Below are positions 5,589-11,935 of a stretch of DNA of 16,582 nt, piece after piece (positions within the stretch are counted from its first letter, which is position 1; every line of letters starts with the position of its first letter). The notes under the pieces were generated by a model, which was not told the DNA's origin, made no database searches, and saw nothing but the letters and a program-made list of their open reading frames with translations. Origin of the DNA: DATJQF01 sp035505995 (GTDB lineage: Bacteria; Bacteroidota; Bacteroidia; Bacteroidales; FEN-979); assembly GCA_035505995.1 (NCBI GenBank), contig DATJQF010000019.1, positions 1-16,582 on the forward strand, in the 5' to 3' direction. The position numbers were made by a program, and so were the translations under genes.

Positions 5589-5606
5589 GTTTTTAATGTC
5601 TGCCGG

Positions 5607-6425
5607 ATGGAGCAGGATATCAGGGAAATCATTGAACAGGCGTGGAGCGACCCGGAACTGATCCGGGACCCGAAAGTCCACCAGGCCGTCCGCCGGGTGC
5701 TGGACTCGCTGGATACCGGCAGTCTCCGGGTGGCGGAGAAAAAGGATAGCGGCTGGATCTTCCATGAATGGATCAGGAAAGCCATCATCCTGAACTTCCG
5801 GGTGAGTCCCCTGGAGACTTATTCTTCAGGTCCCCTGGAATATCACGACCGCATCCCCCTCAAGCAGGATTATGCGAAGCTGGGGGTCCGGGTGGTGCCG
5901 GGAGCCGTGGCACGTTACGGGGCTTTCATCGGCCAGGGGGTGATCCTGATGCCTTCCTTCGTGAATATCGGAGCCTACATCGACTGCGGCACGATGGTCG
6001 ATACCTGGGCGACCGTAGGGTCCTGCGCACAGATCGGAAAGAATGTCCACCTGAGCGGAGGGGCCGGCATCGGAGGGGTGCTGGAGCCGGTTCAGGCGGC
6101 CCCTGTGATCATCGAGGATGATTGCTTTATCGGGTCCAGGTGCATCCTCGTGGAAGGGGTCCGGGTCGAGAAAGAAGCGGTGCTGGGCGCCAATGTCGTG
6201 CTGACCGGATCGACGAAGATCCTGGATGTTTCAGGGAAAGAGCCGGTGGAATATCATGGCGTGATCCCTCCCCGGTCCGTGGTGATCCCCGGATCCTGTA
6301 AAAAGAAATTCCCGGCCGGCGAGTTCAGCGTCGCCTGTGCGCTGATCATCGGCAAAAGGAAAGAATCGACCGATCTGAAGACTTCCCTGAACCAGGCATT
6401 AAGGGATTTTAATGTTCCTATCTAA
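5607..6425 (+). CDS. dapD: 2,3,4,5-tetrahydropyridine-2,6-dicarboxylate N-succinyltransferase
   Basis: This 272-aa enzyme succinylates tetrahydrodipicolinate in the succinylase branch of diaminopimelate/lysine synthesis, supplying cell-wall peptidoglycan. An N-terminal helical domain (1-~95) leads into a left-handed beta-helix of hexapeptide repeats (~100-235). The central block is very characteristic: LMPSFVNIGAYIDCGTMVDT (114-133), then WATVGSCAQIGKNVHLSGG (134-152), then GIGGVLEPVQAAPVIIEDD (154-172). The length matches the family (~270-275 aa). I chose the ATG at 5607 rather than the in-frame TTG at 5586, which lies inside the promoter box. Other lysine genes are absent nearby. The next gene, a GT9 transferase, follows after 49 bp that hold a GC-rich repeat, so co-transcription is uncertain. 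The assignment is secure. Confidence 0.97.
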   Translation: MEQDIREIIEQAWSDPELIRDPKVHQAVRRVLDSLDTGSLRVAEKKDSGWIFHEWIRKAIILNFRVSPLETYSSGPLEYHDRIPLKQDYAKLGVRVVPGAVARYGAFIGQGVILMPSFVNIGAYIDCGTMVDTWATVGSCAQIGKNVHLSGGAGIGGVLEPVQAAPVIIEDDCFIGSRCILVEGVRVEKEAVLGANVVLTGSTKILDVSGKEPVEYHGVIPPRSVVIPGSCKKKFPAGEFSVACALIIGKRKESTDLKTSLNQALRDFNVPI

Positions 6426-6427
6426 CC

Positions 6428-6466
6428 ACCTCCCCCCGGCCCCCTCTCCTTAAGGCATGGGGGGCG
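6428..6466. repeat. Degenerate copy of the GC-rich intergenic repeat
   Basis: ACCTCCCCCCGGC (6428-6440) followed by CCCCTCTCCTTAAGG (to 6455) and a G-rich arm to ~6465 resembles the third copy at 3805-3840. The arms GCCCCC (6439-6444) and GGGGGC (6460-6465) can pair around a 15-base loop, and CCTTAAGG (6448-6455) is itself palindromic. It lies between dapD and the GT9 gene and might weaken read-through. Compared with the 3805-3840 copy, the right arm is degraded. Confidence 0.6.
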
Positions 6467-6474
6467 GCATTTGA

Positions 6475-7458
6475 ATGAAGAGATTCCTTATCATACAAAC
6501 CGCTTCCATCGGGGATGTGATCCTCGCCACGCCGGTCGCCGAGAAGCTGCACCGCTTTTACCCGGATGCCGACATTGACCTGCTGGTCAAAAAGGGAATG
6601 GAGTCCCTGTTTGCCGGTCACCCGTTTCTGGGAGAGATCCTCACATGGGACAAAAGCCGGAAGAAATACCGCCACCTGTCCGCCGTGATATGGAAAATCA
6701 GAAGAAAAAAATACGACACGGTGATCAATATCCAGCGCTTTACTTCCACCGGGCTGATCACCGCGCTGTCGGGAGCCGCGACCAGGATCGGCTTTTCCAA
6801 GAATCCCTTCCGGTTCTTTTTTACAGAGCGCATCGCTCACGAGATCGCGGAGGGAGTGCATGAGTGCGACCGGAACCTCCGGCTTATCGGGAAAATAACC
6901 GATACCTCCAAAGCAAGGCCGGCACTGTACCCGACCCCGGCGGATGCGGAAGCGGTCGCAGCTTATAAGCGGGGGAAATACTACACGATCTCTCCGGCCT
7001 CGCTCTGGTTCACCAAGCAATTCCCCCCTGAGCGGTGGGCGGAGCTCATCCGGGCGATAGACGGCACGGCAAAGATCTACCTGCTGGGTTCTTCCAATGA
7101 TCAGAAGATCTGTGAAGAGGTGATAAAAGCTGCCGGTCATCCGGGAGCGGTCAGCCTGGCCGGCAAACTGACCTTCCTGCAATCGGCCTCCCTGATGAAG
7201 GATGCAGCCATGAATTTCACCAACGATTCCGCACCCCTGCACCTGGCCTCGGCAGTGAACGCGCCGGTCACGGCCGTGTATTGCTCCACGCTCCCTTCGT
7301 TCGGATTCGGTCCGTTGTCGGACGATTCCGCGGTCGTGGAAATTCCGGAAAAGCTGTATTGCCGCCCCTGCGGACTTCACGGACTTCCCGCCTGCCCCGA
7401 GAAGCATTTTCGTTGTGCGAAGGAAATCCGGATAGAAAACCTTACTGAGAGGTTGTAA
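6475..7458 (+). CDS. Glycosyltransferase family 9 (heptosyltransferase-like)
   Basis: This 327-aa protein has no signal peptide and the GT-B two-domain layout of GT9. The N-terminal half starts FLIIQTASIGDVILATPVAE, with the conserved SIGD aspartate (D14) that serves as catalytic base in WaaC-type enzymes. The C-terminal half holds SPASLWFTKQFPPERW (173-188), YLLGSSND (202-209) and the nucleotide-sugar site NDSAPLHLASAVNAPVTAVY (250-269), then FGFGPLS. A cysteine cluster (C296, C299, C307, C314) in a C-x2-C-x7-C-x6-C pattern resembles the cysteine-containing tail of many GT9 proteins. The family transfers heptose to lipopolysaccharide core at the cytoplasmic face; the actual donor here is not shown. 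It lies downstream of dapD. Its stop is two bases from the stop of the convergent T9SS gene. Confidence 0.9.
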   Translation: MKRFLIIQTASIGDVILATPVAEKLHRFYPDADIDLLVKKGMESLFAGHPFLGEILTWDKSRKKYRHLSAVIWKIRRKKYDTVINIQRFTSTGLITALSGAATRIGFSKNPFRFFFTERIAHEIAEGVHECDRNLRLIGKITDTSKARPALYPTPADAEAVAAYKRGKYYTISPASLWFTKQFPPERWAELIRAIDGTAKIYLLGSSNDQKICEEVIKAAGHPGAVSLAGKLTFLQSASLMKDAAMNFTNDSAPLHLASAVNAPVTAVYCSTLPSFGFGPLSDDSAVVEIPEKLYCRPCGLHGLPACPEKHFRCAKEIRIENLTERL

Positions 7459-7460
7459 AT

Positions 7461-9110
7461 TTACCTGGTCACAATTATCTTTCCACTGGCTTTCACCCCT
7501 CCTCCTTCCATCAGTTGCATGAAATACATGCCGGCTGCCAGGTTATCCGGCAGGGTGAAGGATTCGCCGGCATGGACCGGTGTGGAAAAGACCAGCTGCC
7601 CCTGCATGTTCATCAGGTTGAGCTGATAATTCCCGTCCGGATCCAGGTTCGGGCAGGAGACGGCTGTTCCGGCTTTCATCGGGTTGGAGAAAAAGCAATA
7701 CCCCGATACGCCCGGGATCTGCCGGATCCCTGTCGTATAGAAATAAAAATGCTCCTGCTTGAAGATGTTGGTCCAGTTGTGAGTAATGGTGTCGTAGTTC
7801 TGGTCGAGCTCCACCGTGCAGTTCTGGTTCCCGTCATAGGTATCCTGCCTGCGGGAGTAGTCATACCAGTCCAAGGTATTAATATTAAGGAGCTGTTCCA
7901 ATGATTCCAGGATCCCGTGAAACGAGGTATAACTGTAGATATACTGGTATCCGGAGGTATATTGATAAGTCCCGTAATCCAGGCTCTTCACATAGTAGCT
8001 TTCCCCGTATCCCAGCGAATCGGTCAACAGATAATAAACATCCATGTACGCCAGCGTATTGGGGTTCCATATATATTGGTAATATTCATCATACGCGCCA
8101 TTCGGGTAATAGGAATAGGTCTCTTTGTCAGAGTTGATCCAGACATGGCTCACGTCATCCCAATCCTGTATGTAATATTCGGTCAGCTGGAAATTGCCAT
8201 TATAATAATATGTGGTTAACTGATCGTTCACCCACGCCAGGGAGCCGTTATCCCAAAACTCAAAAAGCTCCTGGGTGCGGTGTCCCTGGGGATCATTGGT
8301 ATAGGTGGCCCGGGCGTAATTGTCCCAGGTATTGCCCCCGCTGTCCCAGGTGTATTCCATATACCCGGTGGCATACCCGTTGCCGTCGTAAGAATAATCC
8401 GTTTTTTCGCTATTCATCCAGTCGTTGAGTCCGTTGTCCCAATCCTGCGAAACTGTTTCGGTAAGCTGGTTGTTCCCGTTGTAGGTATAAATATTCTTTA
8501 TCCAGTTCTTCCAGGTGGACGTGGCGGTATCCAGTCGCAGGCCGTAAGTCAGGAGGTATTGTCCGTTCCCGTTGTACGTATAGATGTATTCCATTCCGTC
8601 CATGAATTTGTCCAGGGTCCGGTTGTAGGTTTTAAAGTAGGTGGTATCGGACTGACCGATCGTATTGTAATGATAGTAAGTAAAAGTCTTCCATACCCCA
8701 CCGTTCACCGACCAGGCCTGGACCTGCGTTCGCTGCTGGTTCCCGGAAGGATAATAATTATAGGTATACCGGGTCCAGTTATCCCAGGCATGGGTGACCT
8801 CATTTAAATTCAGGTACAGGATCTCCTGGATGGATCCGTTCGGGTTGTAGGTATCGAGTTCCCGCTCATAAAGATCCCAGGCAGTGTTACTGGTATTCCA
8901 TTGTGAGTACCAGGTGGAATCGCGCAGCCACCATCCGGAACTGGTCTGCGGGTTATGAAGGAGGCTGACAGCATCGTTGAGGGAGGGGATCCCGCAAGGC
9001 ATCCGGCTGTCGATGGGGAGATCATGCATTTTTCTCCCGGGTTTCTGTGCCATTGCCGGAGATATGCTCCAGCCTGACAAAATCAGAAAAAGAAGTAAAA
9101 TGTGCTTCAT
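7461..9110 (-). CDS. Secreted ~31-residue repeat protein with T9SS type A sorting domain
   Basis: This 549-aa protein has a signal peptide (MKHILLLFLILSGWSISPAMAQ, cleavage after ~22). Its middle is dominated by aromatic/Asn-rich repeats of about 31 residues. Anchoring tryptophans are at 78, 109, 140, 200, 231, 262, 293, 324, 415 and 446, most spaced exactly 31. A typical unit reads W-x-N-x(2)-K-x(2)-Y-x-Y-x(2)-N-G-N-x-Q-L-T-E and ends in a Q-D-W-D or E-Y-T-W-D element. Units around 355-386 are more degenerate. Residues ~470-549 form a C-terminal secretion domain (FFSNPMKAGTAV, LNLMNMQGQLVFS, LAAGMYFMQL, KIIVTR), which directs Bacteroidota proteins through the type IX system to the cell surface. 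The repeats recall YD/RHS-like or cell-surface beta repeats, but I cannot name a family. Ligand and role unknown; probably an adhesin or surface protein (inference). Confidence 0.85.
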   Translation of the reverse strand: MKHILLLFLILSGWSISPAMAQKPGRKMHDLPIDSRMPCGIPSLNDAVSLLHNPQTSSGWWLRDSTWYSQWNTSNTAWDLYERELDTYNPNGSIQEILYLNLNEVTHAWDNWTRYTYNYYPSGNQQRTQVQAWSVNGGVWKTFTYYHYNTIGQSDTTYFKTYNRTLDKFMDGMEYIYTYNGNGQYLLTYGLRLDTATSTWKNWIKNIYTYNGNNQLTETVSQDWDNGLNDWMNSEKTDYSYDGNGYATGYMEYTWDSGGNTWDNYARATYTNDPQGHRTQELFEFWDNGSLAWVNDQLTTYYYNGNFQLTEYYIQDWDDVSHVWINSDKETYSYYPNGAYDEYYQYIWNPNTLAYMDVYYLLTDSLGYGESYYVKSLDYGTYQYTSGYQYIYSYTSFHGILESLEQLLNINTLDWYDYSRRQDTYDGNQNCTVELDQNYDTITHNWTNIFKQEHFYFYTTGIRQIPGVSGYCFFSNPMKAGTAVSCPNLDPDGNYQLNLMNMQGQLVFSTPVHAGESFTLPDNLAAGMYFMQLMEGGGVKASGKIIVTR

Positions 9111-9132
9111 GGTCTTGGCTATTAAAATTTGT

Positions 9133-9162
9133 TAAATATAATCAATTTTTCCTGAGAATCAA
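9133..9162 (-). promoter_or_regulatory. Putative -33/-7 promoter for the T9SS repeat-protein gene
   Basis: On the minus strand TTG (9162-9160) is followed by a 19-base spacer and TATATTTA (9140-9133), which matches TAnnTTTG except the last base. Spacing fits the Bacteroidota -33/-7 pattern. The ATG at 9110 would leave a leader of about 18 nt. The surrounding 9111-9180 stretch is strongly AT-rich compared with the genes. Confidence 0.5.
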
Positions 9163-9239
9163 TACCGTGGCTGAAAACTTTCCGGGCAGGGCAGGAAGAT
9201 AAATGAGCCCGCGGGCGAATATTTTCCTGCGGATAGTCG

Positions 9240-9247
9240 TAACTTTG
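9240..9247 (+). promoter_or_regulatory. Putative -7 box (TAACTTTG) for the tsaC-E1 operon
   Basis: TAACTTTG fully matches TAnnTTTG and ends 31 bases before the tsaC ATG, giving a leader near 27 nt. No -33 TTG is found at the usual spacing; TTTTC at 9222-9226 is closer than expected. It is the only promoter candidate I see for the rightward run to 16581. Confidence 0.5.
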
Positions 9248-9278
9248 CACCCGCAAATAAAAGCCTGTTGCCTGAACC

Positions 9279-9842
9279 ATGGAAGAGGAGATCCGAAAAT
9301 CGCTCGCAGTGCTGGAAAAAGGGGGCACGCTGCTGTACCCGACCGATACGGTCTGGGGAATCGGTTGTGATGCGACCAACGAAAAGGCGGTCGACAAGAT
9401 CTACCGCATCAAGAAGCGCATGGAGAACAAAAGCCTGATCGTATTGCTGGACGATACTTCGAGGCTCCAGGATTATGTCGGAACCGTCCCGGACATCGCC
9501 TGGGACCTGATGCGGAAAGTGCACCGGCCCCTGACGATCATTTACCCGAATGCCAGGAACATCGCGAAGAATGTGATCGGGAAGGACGGCTCCCTTGCGA
9601 TCCGGATCTCGGGGAATGATTTCTGCAAAAGCCTGATCCGGAAGCTGGGAAAGCCGATCGTATCGACTTCTGCCAATATATCGGGGGAAGATCCCCCGCT
9701 GACCTTCAACAAGATCTCGCAGGATATCCTCGGGCAGGTGGATTATGTGGTGAACCTTTACCAGGATGTGGTCCGGCAATTCCGTCCGTCGCAGATCATC
9801 AAGCTGAACGAGAACGGGGAGTTTAAAATCATCCGATCATGA
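9279..9842 (+). CDS. tsaC: L-threonylcarbamoyladenylate synthase (TsaC/YrdC/Sua5 family)
   Basis: This 187-aa cytosolic enzyme makes threonylcarbamoyl-AMP from threonine, bicarbonate and ATP, the first step of the universal t6A37 modification of ANN-decoding tRNAs. Diagnostic motifs are LLYPTDTVWGIGCDA (18-32), KKR (45-47) followed by KSLIVLL, HRPLTIIYP (82-90), LAIRIS (106-111), IVSTSANISG (127-136) and the terminal PSQII (170-174). It is the short TsaC type lacking the Sua5 C-terminal domain. The KRMENKSLIV segment departs from the common KRP..KPL. It starts the rightward operon and its TGA overlaps the next ATG by four bases (9839-9842), a classic coupling arrangement. The link to an E1 dehydrogenase is more likely positional than functional. 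The assignment is firm. Confidence 0.95.
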   Translation: MEEEIRKSLAVLEKGGTLLYPTDTVWGIGCDATNEKAVDKIYRIKKRMENKSLIVLLDDTSRLQDYVGTVPDIAWDLMRKVHRPLTIIYPNARNIAKNVIGKDGSLAIRISGNDFCKSLIRKLGKPIVSTSANISGEDPPLTFNKISQDILGQVDYVVNLYQDVVRQFRPSQIIKLNENGEFKIIRS

Positions 9843-11914
9843 GCAATGAACGGTTCAAGCAATTATCCATCCGGAAGGAAGACAAGAAATTCACCATCCG
9901 GAATACGCCGAAGGATACCCTGAAGAAGTGGTACTACCTGCTCACGCTGGGAAGAAAGCTGGACGAACGGGCCCCCAACTACCTGAAGCAGGCGCTGGGA
10001 TGGTCGTACCATGCCCCGTATGCCGGTCACGACGGCATCCAGCTGGCCATCGGTCAGGTTTTCAACCGGGAGACCGACTACCTTTTCCCCTATTACCGGG
10101 ATATGCTGACGGTGATCTCGGCCGGCCTCACCGCCCGGGAGATCATCTTCAACGGACTTTCCAAGGCGGAAGACGTATCCAGCGGCGGGAGACACATGTC
10201 GAACCATTTCTCCAAGCCCGAATGGCATATCCAGAATGTTTCCTCGGCGGTCGGGAACCACTCCCAGCATGCCGCCGGCCTTGCGCGTGCCCTGAAGTAT
10301 TACGGCACCCACGGCGTGGTGATCTCTTCCACCGGGGAGTCGGCAGTTTCCGAAGGATTTGTATATGAAGCCATTAACGGGGCAAGCCGGGAAGAACTGC
10401 CGGTCATTTTCGTGTTCCAGGACAATGGCTACGGGATCTCCGTCCCGAAGCATGAGCAGACCGCCAACCCGAGGGCGGCCGACAACTTCCTTGCATTCAA
10501 GAACCTGCATGTGATCTATTGCAACGGGAAGGATATCTTCAACGCGATGAACGCCATGCACAAGGCAAAAGAGTATGTTCTGGCCGAAGGGAAACCGGTG
10601 ATCGTGCATGCCAACTGCATCCGGATGGGCTCCCATTCGAACAGCGACCGCCAGGAGCTGTACCGCGAACCGGAGGAGCTGGACGAGATGCATCTCCTGG
10701 ATCCTTATGCCAAGTTCCGCTCGATCCTTACCTATTCGGGGATCTTCGGCGAAGAAGAGCTGGCTGCCATCGACGAGCAGGTGAAGCAGGAGATCTCGGC
10801 CGCTCATAAGGCGGCCCTGGCCGCGCCGGATCCTTCGCCCGACAGCATCTACCGGTTCGTCCTCCCGGAACCCTATGTTTCGACGAAGTATCCGGACGGC
10901 ATTCCCGACGGTTCCGGCAAGCGGTTCAGGATGATCCAGGCGCTGAACGAGACCCTGAAGGCGGAATTCCGGCTGAATCCTGATACCTTCCTGTGGGGAC
11001 AGGATGTCGCCAGCGGGGAAAAAGGCGGCGTGTTCAACGTGACCAAAGGAATGCTGGCCGAGTTCGGGCATCAGCGGATCTTCAACGGACCGATCGCCGA
11101 GGATTATATCACCGGCACGGCCGACGGGATGAGCCGGTTCAGCGAAAAGATCCGGATCGTGATCGAAGGGGCTGAGTTTGCCGACTATTTCTGGCCCGCG
11201 ATCGAGCAACTTGTAGAAATTTCCCACGAATACTGGCGCACCAACGGCAAGTTCACGCCCAACGTCACCATCCGGCTGGCTTCCGGGGGATACATAGGGG
11301 GCGGACTGTACCACAGCCAGAACCTGGAAGGGACCTTTACCACGCTTCCGGGACTGCGGGTGGTGGTGCCTTCCTTCGCCGACGATGCGGCCGGGCTGCT
11401 CCGGACGTCCATCCGGTCGAAAGGCCCGACGATGTTCCTGGAACCCAAGGCGCTCTATAATGATCCCGTAGCGGAAGCTCCCGTGCCGGATGACTTTGAA
11501 GTGCCCTTCGGAAAAGCCAGGATCCGCCGGGAAGGCAGCGACCTGAGCCTGATCACCTACGGGAATCCCACCCATATGTGCCTGCGTGTGGCGGAAAAGC
11601 TGGCGGCCGAAGACGGCAGGGAAGCGGAAGTCGTAGACATCCGCTCGCTGGTGCCGCTGGATAAAGAAACCATCCTCAACTCCGTGAAAAAGACCGGCCG
11701 GGCGCTGGTGGTCCACGAAGACAAGGTATTCTCGGGTTTCGGGGCCGAGCTGGCCGCGATGATCCAGCGGGAAGCCTTTACCTCCCTGGATGCTCCTGTA
11801 TTCCGCGTCGGTTCGGAAAATACCCCGGTAGGATTCAACCGCATCCTGGAGAAGGCCATCCTGCCGGATGATGAAAAGATCCTGGCGGCCGCCAGACAGA
11901 TACTATCCTTTTAA
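9839..11914 (+). CDS. 2-oxo acid dehydrogenase E1, alpha-beta fusion (branched-chain type likely)
   Basis: This 691-aa thiamine-diphosphate enzyme carries an E1-alpha domain (~1-335) joined to an E1-beta domain (~360-691). In the alpha part the cofactor motif reads STGESAVSEG then FQDNGYGIS. E167, N196 and Y198 have the same spacing (29 and 31) as the metal ligands E193, N222 and Y224 I recall for human branched-chain E1-alpha. RMGSHSNSD (262-270) matches the family GHHSTSD loop, with H266 retained. The beta part has GQDVASGEKGGVFNVTKG (387-404), PIAED (E421), GGLYHSQNLEG (488-498, H492) and a transketolase C-terminal domain (SDLSLITYGN to PVGF). It decarboxylates a 2-oxo acid and transfers the acyl group to an E2 lipoyl domain. 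E2 and E3 are not in the window, so 2-oxoisovalerate versus pyruvate specificity is inference. It overlaps tsaC by 4 bp. Confidence 0.9.
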   Translation: MSNERFKQLSIRKEDKKFTIRNTPKDTLKKWYYLLTLGRKLDERAPNYLKQALGWSYHAPYAGHDGIQLAIGQVFNRETDYLFPYYRDMLTVISAGLTAREIIFNGLSKAEDVSSGGRHMSNHFSKPEWHIQNVSSAVGNHSQHAAGLARALKYYGTHGVVISSTGESAVSEGFVYEAINGASREELPVIFVFQDNGYGISVPKHEQTANPRAADNFLAFKNLHVIYCNGKDIFNAMNAMHKAKEYVLAEGKPVIVHANCIRMGSHSNSDRQELYREPEELDEMHLLDPYAKFRSILTYSGIFGEEELAAIDEQVKQEISAAHKAALAAPDPSPDSIYRFVLPEPYVSTKYPDGIPDGSGKRFRMIQALNETLKAEFRLNPDTFLWGQDVASGEKGGVFNVTKGMLAEFGHQRIFNGPIAEDYITGTADGMSRFSEKIRIVIEGAEFADYFWPAIEQLVEISHEYWRTNGKFTPNVTIRLASGGYIGGGLYHSQNLEGTFTTLPGLRVVVPSFADDAAGLLRTSIRSKGPTMFLEPKALYNDPVAEAPVPDDFEVPFGKARIRREGSDLSLITYGNPTHMCLRVAEKLAAEDGREAEVVDIRSLVPLDKETILNSVKKTGRALVVHEDKVFSGFGAELAAMIQREAFTSLDAPVFRVGSENTPVGFNRILEKAILPDDEKILAAARQILSF

Positions 11915-11935
11915 CTTCCCCGTTAGTAGTTCTCT

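Noticed and set aside
7461..9110. RHS/YD-repeat toxin
   Set aside because: The repeats are Tyr/Asn-rich, but there is no RHS core motif, no variable toxin tip and no immunity gene; a T9SS sorting tail ends the protein.
9863..11716. Minus-strand open frame of about 617 codons under the E1 gene
   Set aside because: The sense gene has all E1 motifs from end to end; the antisense product has no domain or signal and is a codon-bias shadow.
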